Below are positions 50,547 through 58,203 of a stretch of DNA of 64,000 bases, one piece after another. The stretch covers positions 124,001 through 188,000 of the forward strand of contig NZ_CP050700.1 in NCBI RefSeq assembly GCF_010646885.2, given 5' to 3'. Origin of the DNA: Desulfopila sp. IMCC35008 (GTDB taxonomy: Bacteria; Desulfobacterota; Desulfobulbia; Desulfobulbales; Desulfocapsaceae). The notes beneath the pieces were generated by a model. It was not told the origin of the DNA. It did not search any database and saw only the letters and a list, made by a program, of their open reading frames with translations. Within the stretch, counting starts at the first letter, position 1. The number at the start of each line of letters is the position of its first letter. The position numbers and the translations under genes are program-made.

Positions 50547-52244
50547 GTGAGGGAAGATTATTTAGAGAGTCTTATTGTCCATTTCAGGCGGGTTGAGGCG
50601 CTTCGACAGGAAGCGTTGGAATCTGTAGGTATTGACCTTGGTGGACGACAGCTGTGTGACCTGGAGTTGCTGTTGAACAGGGGGATGTACCCGCTGAACG
50701 GGTATATGGACAGGGCGCGTTACGAGTCTGTTGTGAAGGAAATGCGCCTTGAGGATGGGACGGTCTGGCCGATGCCTGTTTGTCTTGACCTGGAGCCATC
50801 CGTGGCGGAAAAGCTGACTGTGGGCGCGCGAGTGGCCTTAAACGATCCTGAGGGGTTTCTTCTGGCGATGCTCACCGTTTCTGATATCTGGCAGCCGGAT
50901 AAGGTGCGGGAGGCGAAAGCTGTGTATGGTACCGCCGATGCCGGTGCACATCCCGGCGTCATGCAGCTGCTGGAGCGTACAGGGAAATATTACGTTGGTG
51001 GTACCCTGGAAGGGGTGACGCTGCCAATTCATTATGACTTTCAGCAGATGCGGCTGACGCCCTCGGAGACGGTTCGGCGGTTTACCATGAATGGCTGGCG
51101 GCGGGTACTCGGGTTTCATACCGATGAATACCTGCACTGTGCCCATCGTGAGATGGTGTTGGCTGCGGCGCGGGAGGCGGGTGCTGCTGTTTTTCTGCAC
51201 CCTGTGGCGGATATGTCTCATCCCGGTAATCTTGATTATTACACCCAGATACGTTGTTACCAGGCTTTTACCGGAAAGTTCCCGGCCAATATGATCGAGC
51301 TTGGCTTAACCCCTTTTGCCAGCAGGAAGGCGGGGCCGAGGGAGGCGTTGTGGCAGGCGATAATCCGGAAGAACTTTGGCTGCAGTCACTTTATGGTGGC
51401 ATCGGACCAGGCGGATCCGTTTGCCGGGAGGGATGACGACAAGAGGTTTTACCCGATTGGTGCTGCCCAGCAATTAGTTGCCGATATGGCGGAAGAGACG
51501 GGTATCGAGATGGTTCCCCAGCGGCAGATGGGCTACCATCTTGAGCAGAAAAAATACGTGGTACTGGATGGGGTGCAGGAAGAGGATGTTGCCGATATTA
51601 CCTCAAAGGAGCTCCATCGCAGGCTGGTGCAGGGGGAGGATATCCCAACCTGGTTGTCCTATCCTGAGATTGTCGATGAGCTGCAGTGTTCGTTTCCTCC
51701 TCGTTCGAAGCAGGGCTTCACCATTTTTCTGACGGGGTTGTCGGGTTCCGGCAAGTCGACCATTGCCCGTGTTTTGCTGGTGAAGTTTATGGAGATGTGC
51801 GACAGGCCGGTGACATTGCTGGATGGGGATATCGTGCGTAAGAATCTCTCGTCGGAGCTCAACTTTTCAAAAGAACACAGGAACCTGAATATTACGCGGA
51901 TTGGATTTGTGGCCAGCGAGATCACCAAGAATGGTGGCATTGCTCTTTGCGCCCCGATCGCGCCATATGAGGAGTCGCGGCAGGCTAATAGGGAGCTGAT
52001 TGGGAAATACGGCGGCTTTATCGAGGTGCATGTCTCTACCCCGCTTGAGGTATGCGAGCAGCGCGATAGAAAGGGGTTGTATGCGAAGGCTCGGGCTGGC
52101 AAGGTGAAAGGGGTGACCGGTATTACTGATCCTTATAATCCTCCTTCAAATCCGGAACTGACTATTGATACAACTGAAATTACGCCCATGGAGGCGGTGC
52201 AGGAGATTTTGTTGTATTTAGAGCAGCAGGGGTATGTTGAGTAG
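50547..52244 (+). CDS. Sulfate adenylyltransferase/adenylylsulfate kinase fusion with an altered sulfurylase motif
   Basis: A 565-residue fusion. The N-terminal ATP-sulfurylase-like domain (about 1-385) keeps RRFTMNGWRRVLGF and KAGPREALWQAIIRKNFGC. At the substrate loop, where the family has Q-x-R-N-P-x-H-x-x-H, this protein has HTDEYLHCAH, so the Arg-Asn-Pro are replaced. The C-terminal APS-kinase domain (about 390-565) is intact: P-loop GLSGSGKST, LDGDIVRKNLS and APIAPYEESRQ, with EVCEQRDRKGLYAKARAG. Start is GTG at 50547 with AAGGAAAGGG upstream. The kinase would make PAPS for sulfation; whether the first domain still makes APS is doubtful. A fragment of a paralogue lies at 23829-24394. 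Confidence 0.88.
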   Translation: MREDYLESLIVHFRRVEALRQEALESVGIDLGGRQLCDLELLLNRGMYPLNGYMDRARYESVVKEMRLEDGTVWPMPVCLDLEPSVAEKLTVGARVALNDPEGFLLAMLTVSDIWQPDKVREAKAVYGTADAGAHPGVMQLLERTGKYYVGGTLEGVTLPIHYDFQQMRLTPSETVRRFTMNGWRRVLGFHTDEYLHCAHREMVLAAAREAGAAVFLHPVADMSHPGNLDYYTQIRCYQAFTGKFPANMIELGLTPFASRKAGPREALWQAIIRKNFGCSHFMVASDQADPFAGRDDDKRFYPIGAAQQLVADMAEETGIEMVPQRQMGYHLEQKKYVVLDGVQEEDVADITSKELHRRLVQGEDIPTWLSYPEIVDELQCSFPPRSKQGFTIFLTGLSGSGKSTIARVLLVKFMEMCDRPVTLLDGDIVRKNLSSELNFSKEHRNLNITRIGFVASEITKNGGIALCAPIAPYEESRQANRELIGKYGGFIEVHVSTPLEVCEQRDRKGLYAKARAGKVKGVTGITDPYNPPSNPELTIDTTEITPMEAVQEILLYLEQQGYVE

Positions 52245-52257
52245 GTTGGGGTATAAT

Positions 52258-52281
52258 GGGGTTGGGCTTAAGCCCGACCCC
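52258..52281. repeat. 24-bp palindromic repeat, compensated variant
   Basis: Half-site GGGGTTGGGCTT with the mirror change AAGCCCGACCCC. The palindrome is perfect except for one position. Downstream of sat-cysC. Confidence 0.9.
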
Positions 52282-52312
52282 GGTGGTTGATATGTCTCAG
52301 TTAGTTGGAGTT

Positions 52313-52336
52313 GGGGTCAGGCTTAAGCCTGACCCC
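52313..52336. repeat. 24-bp palindromic repeat, consensus copy
   Basis: Perfect copy between the convergent sat-cysC and mutM genes. Confidence 0.95.
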
Positions 52337-52360
52337 GGTCGATGTCGGTCGACTTCAGTG

Positions 52361-53191
52361 TTATTTCTGGCACTTGGGGCAGTGGTAGCTTGCCCGTCCC
52401 CCTATCTGTTTCTTTTGTATAATCCCTTCGCATTGTGAGCAGGGTTCCCCTGCCTTGCCGTACACCTTGAAGTTTATCTGGAAGTAGCCGCTCTCCTGGT
52501 CGGCGTTGACATAATCTGAGATGGTGGAACCACCACACTCGATGGCGTGGGTGAGTACCTTGCGGATGGCATCGATGAGTGTCTGCCAGCTTTTTTTAGA
52601 GATCCGATTGGCTTTTCGCTGCGGACTGATGCCAGCCTGGAAGAGGGACTCGTTGGCGTAGATATTGCCAACCCCTGCGACCACCTGGTTGGTCATGATG
52701 AAGTTTTTCACTGGGATGGATCGCTTCTGTGCGAGCTTATAGAGATACTCCGGGTTAAATGCATCAGAAAAAGGTTCCGGCCCGGTTGTACTAAAGAGGG
52801 TTGACTCAATCGTCACAACCTCGTCTGCGGCAATAAGGTGGATGGAGCCAAATCGTCGGATATCAGTGTAGCGCAGCTCCATACCGTTATCCAGGGCAAA
52901 ACGCAGGTGGCAGTGCTTGGTTGGGGTCGATTCCGGTGAGAAGATACCGAGGTTACCGGTCATCCCCAGGTGGATAGCCAGGAGGTTCTGGTTGTCGAAC
53001 TCTATCAGGATGTATTTTGCCCGTCTCCGGACGGATCTGATCGTTGTGTCGAGCAATGTGTCGTGGATTGCCTGGGTGGGCACGGGGTGGCGCAGATTTT
53101 TGCCGCTATGACGGAAATCGGTGATGCTCCGATCCAGAATATGCGGCCGGATTCCGCTGCAGACCGTTTCTACTTCAGGCAGCTCAGGCAT
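52361..53191 (-). CDS. mutM: Formamidopyrimidine-DNA glycosylase
   Basis: DNA repair enzyme that removes oxidised purines such as 8-oxoguanine and nicks the strand. The 276-residue protein starts MPELPEVETVC with the catalytic Pro2 and Glu3. It has the helix-two-turn-helix region (VVAGVGNIYANESLFQAGI) and a C-terminal zinc finger CSQC...CPKC. All signature residues are present. It overlaps the start of the phosphopantetheinyl transferase gene end by 8 nt on the same strand, so the two are coupled. Confidence 0.96.
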   Translation of the reverse strand: MPELPEVETVCSGIRPHILDRSITDFRHSGKNLRHPVPTQAIHDTLLDTTIRSVRRRAKYILIEFDNQNLLAIHLGMTGNLGIFSPESTPTKHCHLRFALDNGMELRYTDIRRFGSIHLIAADEVVTIESTLFSTTGPEPFSDAFNPEYLYKLAQKRSIPVKNFIMTNQVVAGVGNIYANESLFQAGISPQRKANRISKKSWQTLIDAIRKVLTHAIECGGSTISDYVNADQESGYFQINFKVYGKAGEPCSQCEGIIQKKQIGGRASYHCPKCQK

Positions 53192-53969
53192 TGTTGTGGT
53201 CCCCCATCAGGCAAATGGAGATACCGAATCCTTCATACAGTTCTGAGACAACAGATATCGTTGGCGGAAATTGGTCGAAATTTCGAGAACTGATCATGAA
53301 GTTGAGCACCCAGCCGGTCATGTGCGGTTCCATGCTTATGAGCATCAGGTCAAGAAAACCCGGCATGTGCAGGTGGCTGAGGCTCTTTTTGGCCGCCTCC
53401 TTGGCTGTCCAGAGGATGGTTAACTGTTGAAGGTCACTGAGTTCGCCGAGTTGATGTAAAAGTGTCTCTTCTTCCTCTGCTGTGCAGAATTTATGCCGCA
53501 CCTTTTTCAGGCTTTCCCGGCAACTCTCTATATCAATACCGCAAGGAGTATCCGCAATAATTGCGGCCCCATAGCCATTGCCGTGGGAGAGAGATATATC
53601 GGTTTTCTGTAAATCTTCAGGGAGGTTGCCGGTAAGATAGGGACGGCCAGAGTCGCTGTTTTCGACTGTGAACTGGTGCGGCTCAACCTGGAGCTGTGCT
53701 GAGAGGGTGTCAGGCAGGTAGTGCATGGTTGCCATTTTTACAGCCAGCCTCCCGGTGAGCCACTCGTTTTGCCGTTTGGCAACCTGGTAGTGGGTCGCCT
53801 TATTTAGTTCAGTATCACCCAGTGCCTTTCTCTCCGGCGAGGCTTTGGCTGCTTTATCGTTATACTCAGCTATTGTCACAATGGGCAGCATGGCGGTCTG
53901 TAGCCGGTGGTGGAGGTAGGTCTGCCGGATAAGGAGATTGAGCGATTTTGGGAATATATTTATGAACAT
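53184..53969 (-). CDS. 4'-phosphopantetheinyl transferase
   Basis: Transfers phosphopantetheine from CoA to a carrier-protein serine. The 261-residue protein has the family motifs ISLSHGNGYGAAI, GIDIESCRES and WTAKEAAKKSL (the Mg2+ site and catalytic Glu-x3-Lys region). Size and motif spacing fit the Sfp/EntD-like group rather than the short AcpS type. Starts at 53969 or 53891 are possible, neither with a strong ribosome-binding site. The carrier protein it serves is not in the window. Confidence 0.88.
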   Translation of the reverse strand: MFINIFPKSLNLLIRQTYLHHRLQTAMLPIVTIAEYNDKAAKASPERKALGDTELNKATHYQVAKRQNEWLTGRLAVKMATMHYLPDTLSAQLQVEPHQFTVENSDSGRPYLTGNLPEDLQKTDISLSHGNGYGAAIIADTPCGIDIESCRESLKKVRHKFCTAEEEETLLHQLGELSDLQQLTILWTAKEAAKKSLSHLHMPGFLDLMLISMEPHMTGWVLNFMISSRNFDQFPPTISVVSELYEGFGISICLMGDHNNA

Positions 53970-54077
53970 ATGTGGTATAGGCGGCTGTTTGTGGGCGCAG
54001 TTTTTTCTTGCAATTTAGTTGCTATCAACCTACAAATTAGGCAGATAACATAAAATTGCAAACTTATAGGTCTTCTC

Positions 54078-54671
54078 ATGAATGTCGGTGTTGATGTAAC
54101 TACATATGATGTTGTGGTATTTGCCATTTTTGCGTTGCTGATCGGGCGCGGTTTATGGCTTGGATTTCTCAAGCAGATAACGGGGCTTGCCGCTTTGTAT
54201 CTGGGGTATATAGCGGCCAGCCAATATCATGAGACCCTCTTTCCTTTCTTAAAAGACCTCTCTGAAAACCCGAAAGTCATTTTCATGGCGAGTTGTGTCA
54301 TCCTCTTTTTTGTAACATACATCGTTGTGATGCTGCTTGGCAAACTTCTGGCCTATGTAATTCAGATAACAATTACGAGCTGGTTCGACCGTGTGCTTGG
54401 CGGCATACTGGGTGTGGCCAAGGGTGTGATCCTGGTTCTGTTAATGCATATGGTACTGGGGACGATTCTGGCACCGGAGAACCAGATGCTGCGCAACTGC
54501 ATGAGCTGCGATTACCTCAACGAAGGTACCGGCCTGGCACGGGAACTCATCAAAAGTGAAGATGTGCGTAAGGCCTTGCAGCAGCAGCAACCGGCAATCT
54601 CTGCCGTCAAAGAATATCTGAAGACCACAGAGCAGGCCGAGGGCGAAGAGCCGAAGGCAGATGCGAAGTAA
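54078..54671 (+). CDS. CvpA-family membrane protein
   Basis: A 197-residue inner-membrane protein with about four hydrophobic segments (VVVFAIFALLIGRGLWLGF, VIFMASCVILFFVTYIVVML and IVLVLLMHMVLGTIL). It has the CvpA signature VLGGILGVAKGVIL. The C-terminal tail is Gln/Glu-rich and cytoplasmic or periplasmic. CvpA proteins are linked to envelope stress tolerance and, in enterics, colicin V production. It overlaps the UPF0280 gene by 11 nt, so the two are translationally coupled. Confidence 0.88.
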   Translation: MNVGVDVTTYDVVVFAIFALLIGRGLWLGFLKQITGLAALYLGYIAASQYHETLFPFLKDLSENPKVIFMASCVILFFVTYIVVMLLGKLLAYVIQITITSWFDRVLGGILGVAKGVILVLLMHMVLGTILAPENQMLRNCMSCDYLNEGTGLARELIKSEDVRKALQQQQPAISAVKEYLKTTEQAEGEEPKADAK

Positions 54672-55422
54672 GAATCCTGCTTCGTATATTGCTAGAACCT
54701 ACCGGAGTCTGGTTGCTGAGCACGAACTGGTTTCAGCCATTGTGCGAGTGCAGGAGACGGACCTGCATATCTTAAGTGATACTGAGGTGGCTGAAAGGGC
54801 GAAGGAGCTGATTGTTCAGTATCGCTTGCAGGTAGAAAACTACATCCGGCAAAACCCGCAGTTTGCAACCTCACTAACGCCATTGGGGATGGATGAGCTG
54901 GTGCCACCGATAGTTCGGGACATGCTTGAGGCGGGGTTGGCTGCTGAGGTTGGTCCTATGGCGGCGGTAGCTGGTACCATGGCCCAATATGTGGGAAAAT
55001 CACTGGTAAAAGAAGGTGCCCGCGAGATCGTTGTAGAGAATGGCGGTGATGTTTATCTGCACCGTTCAGGGGATTGTAGTGTGGCAATCTTTGCCGGGGA
55101 GTCGCCATTGAGTTATACTGTAGGTGTAAAGGTTCCGGCAGGGTTGATGCCGTGCGGGATATGTACTTCATCCGGTACAATCGGCCATTCGCTCAGTTTG
55201 GGTGACGCCGACTCGGTGACAGTGCTCGCAAAGTCGACGCCGCTTGCCGATGCTGTGGCGACCCGGCTAGGGAATGAAGTGGGAATGAATAGAGGTGGCC
55301 GGGAAGGGCTGCAGCGTGCGTTGCAGGTGGGGAAGGACATACCGGGCATAACAGGTGTTGTTGTAATTTGCGGTGAGCTGTTGGGTGCCGTGGGTGATAT
55401 AGAGTTGGTCAAACTTGATTAG
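54661..55422 (+). CDS. UPF0280-family (ApbE-like) protein
   Basis: A 253-residue protein of the UPF0280 family, related to ApbE flavin transferases. Recognisable stretches are GPMAAVAGTMAQYVGKSL, EIVVENGGDVYL and ICTSSGTIGHSLSLGDADSVTVLAKS. The biochemical function of the family is not established. It overlaps the CvpA gene by 11 nt. A degenerate copy of its last 20 codons occurs downstream at 55506-55560, on the far side of a palindromic repeat. Confidence 0.9.
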   Translation: MRSKNPASYIARTYRSLVAEHELVSAIVRVQETDLHILSDTEVAERAKELIVQYRLQVENYIRQNPQFATSLTPLGMDELVPPIVRDMLEAGLAAEVGPMAAVAGTMAQYVGKSLVKEGAREIVVENGGDVYLHRSGDCSVAIFAGESPLSYTVGVKVPAGLMPCGICTSSGTIGHSLSLGDADSVTVLAKSTPLADAVATRLGNEVGMNRGGREGLQRALQVGKDIPGITGVVVICGELLGAVGDIELVKLD

Positions 55423-55466
55423 GACCGGGCTCGGCAGGATAGGGTGGTAGGATGGGGTGGTAGGAT

Positions 55467-55490
55467 GGGGTCAGGCTTAAGCCTGACCCC
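55467..55490. repeat. 24-bp palindromic repeat, consensus copy
   Basis: Perfect copy between the intact UPF0280 3' end and its degenerate duplicate. Confidence 0.95.
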
Positions 55491-55505
55491 GGGCCACTGG
55501 CCAAT

Positions 55506-55581
55506 TATCGTTAGAGAATTATTGGGAGCAGTGGGTGATATTGAGTTGGTACAATTGAATTATACCTTGGGTTCCTCCTGA
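55506..55581 (+). pseudogene. Remnant of a second UPF0280 gene 3' end
   Basis: Reads IIVRELLGAVGDIELVQLNY, against VVICGELLGAVGDIELVKLD at the end of the intact gene. The differences are mostly at third codon positions (e.g. GAG/GAA, CTG/TTA, GGT/GGA), which indicates a diverged homologue rather than a recent copy. The rest of that gene is gone. Confidence 0.85.
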
Positions 55582-55623
55582 ATATTGCGTCAGGTCCGGC
55601 AGGATTGGGGGCAGGTCCGGATT

Positions 55624-55647
55624 GGGGTCAGGCTTAAGCCTGACCCC
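55624..55647. repeat. 24-bp palindromic repeat, consensus copy
   Basis: Perfect copy on the far side of the UPF0280 remnant, upstream of the PilZ gene. Confidence 0.95.
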
Positions 55648-55715
55648 GGTAGACCCCGGTCACTATGCCGGGCATTCATTACGGAGGATCATCGGGTTAA
55701 GCTTGGAGATCGATT

Positions 55716-56096
55716 ATGATTGAGCAGGCGACAGAAAAAATCCAGGAAGGAGATATGCGCAAATACGAACGTCGGCATCTGGTGTTCTACCTGCGTGTTT
55801 TTGACGGGATGAGCAGCCGGGTGATCGGTCACATTGCCGATATCTCCCAGCAGGGTTTGATGCTGATCAGCGATGATCCGATTCCGGTGAATGAAAACTA
55901 TCGTTTGCGCCTGCGCCTACCCTCGGAGATTGGTGACAAAGAGGAAATCGTCATTAACGGTACCAGCCGCTGGTGTAAGCCCGACGTGAACCCGGATTTT
56001 TATATTACCGGATTTCAACTGTATGATCTCAACGAAGAAATAAAAAAATATCTCTTCAAGCTGGTGGAGGAGTTCAGCTTTAACATTCCCAAATAG
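55716..56096 (+). CDS. PilZ-domain protein
   Basis: A 126-residue single-domain protein. The c-di-GMP-binding motifs are the RxxxR-like YERRHL near the N-terminus and DISQQGLML, which matches the D/N-x-S-x-x-G motif, then the beta-barrel strands RLRLRLPS and ITGFQL. It is a likely c-di-GMP receptor that could regulate exopolysaccharide synthesis nearby. I chose the ATG at 55716 with GGAG 7 nt upstream; an internal ATG at 55755 sits too close to AAGGAG. It converges with rfbD across a hairpin. Confidence 0.9.
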   Translation: MIEQATEKIQEGDMRKYERRHLVFYLRVFDGMSSRVIGHIADISQQGLMLISDDPIPVNENYRLRLRLPSEIGDKEEIVINGTSRWCKPDVNPDFYITGFQLYDLNEEIKKYLFKLVEEFSFNIPK

Positions 56097-56106
56097 TGAT
56101 GGACTC

Positions 56107-56148
56107 GTAAAAATATTGATCTACTTCGTTGTAGATCAAGATTTTTAC
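56107..56148. terminator. Hairpin terminator between convergent genes
   Basis: An 18-bp stem with a single mismatch: GTAAAAATATTGATCTAC pairs with 56131-56148 around a TTCGTT loop. The A-tract on one arm and T-tract on the other make it usable from both strands, for the PilZ gene and rfbD. Confidence 0.75.
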
Positions 56149-56196
56149 AGAGCCCATCCGGGTAAATCGAGATACTTACTTCTGGCGAGTATCTTT

Positions 56197-57078
56197 CTAT
56201 TCTCCTTTTGCTTCTGCCAGGAGTTTCTCCCTGTACTTTTCAACAAACGCATCAATATCCTCTTTCCAGTCGGTAAAGGCGGATATTCCCGCATCGTTTA
56301 ATACCGTGTTCTCGAGGATCGAGTTGGCGGGGCGGTGTGCCGGGGTTGGGTATTCGGCAGTGGTGCAGGGGAGCATCGCATATTCCACTCCCATTGTGTC
56401 CAGAAAGTAGCGGGCTGCTTCGTACCAGGTGGAATGTCCTTCAGAGGTAGTGTGAACGACACCCTGGATATCAGCTTTCAGGAGTTTTTGTATTTGTCGG
56501 GCCAGGGTGTATGACCAGGTGAGTGAACCATGCTGGTCGTTGACCACCTTCATTTCCCGCTTGGGGTCCGCAACGGCCAGTCGCAGCATGGTTTTCAGGA
56601 AGTTTTTGCCATACGCCGAATAGAGCCAGGCGGTTCGCAGGATGATCTGGTCGGAGGCGTGGTTGAGCACTGCTTCTTCCCCAGCCAGTTTCGACTTGCC
56701 ATACTCCGAGAGCGGGTTCGTCGCGTCCGTCTCCTGGTAACTGTTGGGTGGTTTCAGGAAACCATCGAAGACATAGTCGGTTGAGATATGGATAAGCCGT
56801 GCTCCCAGTTCGGTCGCAGATTTTGCCAGGTTGGCAGGGCCTTCGGCATTGACCTTCCAGGCGAGTTCCGTCTCTGTCTCGCAATTGTCTACAGCGGTGT
56901 AGGCGGCGCAATTAATTATAATTTCGGGTTTCAGCGGCGTGAGGTAACCGGTTACGCTTGCCATACTGCTGATATCAATTTCTGGTATGTCGCAGCCGAT
57001 TATCTCGTTTTCAACGCCCAGGATATTGCAGCAATCGGTGCCGAGTTGGCCATTTGAGCCGATAATAACAATCTTCAT
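56197..57078 (-). CDS. rfbD: dTDP-4-dehydrorhamnose reductase
   Basis: Last enzyme of dTDP-L-rhamnose synthesis, a short-chain dehydrogenase-type NADPH reductase. The 293-residue protein starts MKIVIIGSNGQLGTDCCNIL with the Gly-rich nucleotide loop, has the catalytic Tyr-x3-Lys (YGKSKLAGEE, in the region ISTDYVFDG...) and VNAEGPANLA. It follows rfbA with 17 nt spacing. rfbB and rfbC, the middle two steps, are not in this window. It supplies rhamnose for the polysaccharide cluster (inference). Confidence 0.94.
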   Translation of the reverse strand: MKIVIIGSNGQLGTDCCNILGVENEIIGCDIPEIDISSMASVTGYLTPLKPEIIINCAAYTAVDNCETETELAWKVNAEGPANLAKSATELGARLIHISTDYVFDGFLKPPNSYQETDATNPLSEYGKSKLAGEEAVLNHASDQIILRTAWLYSAYGKNFLKTMLRLAVADPKREMKVVNDQHGSLTWSYTLARQIQKLLKADIQGVVHTTSEGHSTWYEAARYFLDTMGVEYAMLPCTTAEYPTPAHRPANSILENTVLNDAGISAFTDWKEDIDAFVEKYREKLLAEAKGE

Positions 57079-57095
57079 ATTTGTCTAAAATTTAT

Positions 57096-57974
57096 TTATC
57101 TCAATTTGTATTCTGCTACGATATCAGCAATATATTGGCCATACTGGTTTTTGAGCATATCGGTGGCCAGGTCGACCAGTTGATCAAGGTCGATATAGCC
57201 GAGCTCGTAGGCGATCTCCTCGATACAGGCGATCTTTAAGCCTTGACGGTCCTGTACCGCCTGTACGTAGTTGGAGGCCTGCATCAGTGACTCGTGGGTC
57301 CCGGTGTCGAGCCAGCAGAACCCGCGCCCAAGTGGTTCCACGCAGAGTTTTCCTCGCCTAAGGTATTCGTTATTTATGTCGGTGATTTCCAGCTCACCGC
57401 GGGCGGAAGGTTTGATGTCTTTAGCAATTTCCACAACGTCGTTATCGTAAAAATAGAGGCCGGGAACGGCATATTTCGATTTGGGCTTATCCGGTTTTTC
57501 TTCTATCCCTATGACTCTGTTGTCACTGTCAAATTCCACGACCCCGTACCGTTTCGGGTCTTTCACCAAATAGCCGAATATCAGTCCGCCATCGTTCAGT
57601 TTTGCTGCGCTCTTGATAATGTTGGAGAAGCCCTGGCCGAAGAAGATATTGTCACCAAGGATCAAACACACCGAGTCGTTGCCGATAAACTCCTTGCCTA
57701 TCAGGAATGCCTGGGCCAATCCTTCCGGTTCTGGTTGTTCGGCATAGCTTATATCGAGACCGAGGTGGGAGCCGTCTTTAAAAAGCTCCTGGAAGCCCGG
57801 GAGATCGTGAGGCGTCGAGATAATGAGAATCTCCCGGATACCGGCAAGCATCAATACCGATAATGGGTAATAAATCATCGGCTTATCATAAACCGGGATA
57901 AGCTGCTTGGAGACGACCCGTGTCAACGGGTAGAGCCGGGTGCCTGAGCCGCCGGCGAGTATTATTCCTTTCAT
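57096..57974 (-). CDS. rfbA: Glucose-1-phosphate thymidylyltransferase
   Basis: First step of dTDP-rhamnose synthesis. The 292-residue protein starts [18 protein letters not shown] with the nucleotidyltransferase G-x-G-x-R site. It has [22 protein letters not shown] and [13 protein letters not shown], all characteristic. The length is normal. It is transcribed upstream of rfbD. Sugar-nucleotide supply for envelope polysaccharide. Confidence 0.95.
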   Translation of the reverse strand: MKGIILAGGSGTRLYPLTRVVSKQLIPVYDKPMIYYPLSVLMLAGIREILIISTPHDLPGFQELFKDGSHLGLDISYAEQPEPEGLAQAFLIGKEFIGNDSVCLILGDNIFFGQGFSNIIKSAAKLNDGGLIFGYLVKDPKRYGVVEFDSDNRVIGIEEKPDKPKSKYAVPGLYFYDNDVVEIAKDIKPSARGELEITDINNEYLRRGKLCVEPLGRGFCWLDTGTHESLMQASNYVQAVQDRQGLKIACIEEIAYELGYIDLDQLVDLATDMLKNQYGQYIADIVAEYKLR

Positions 57975-58203
57975 GTTCCTGTTAGAAGATGGTTGAGTAT
58001 CAGTTACTTCTTGATGTCAGGTGTATATTTAATATAGTATCACCCAATGGAAGTGGGAAGGTAACATATCCTTACTCTCGTTTCCATGTGAAAACGGTTC
58101 ATTTGTCCGAACCTGGCGTTGTGCTTCAAATTATAACTGGAGATAAGCGTCAGACTTCAAAAGACCTTCTCTTCACCTGGCAATGAATAACTAAAACGGA
58201 AAA

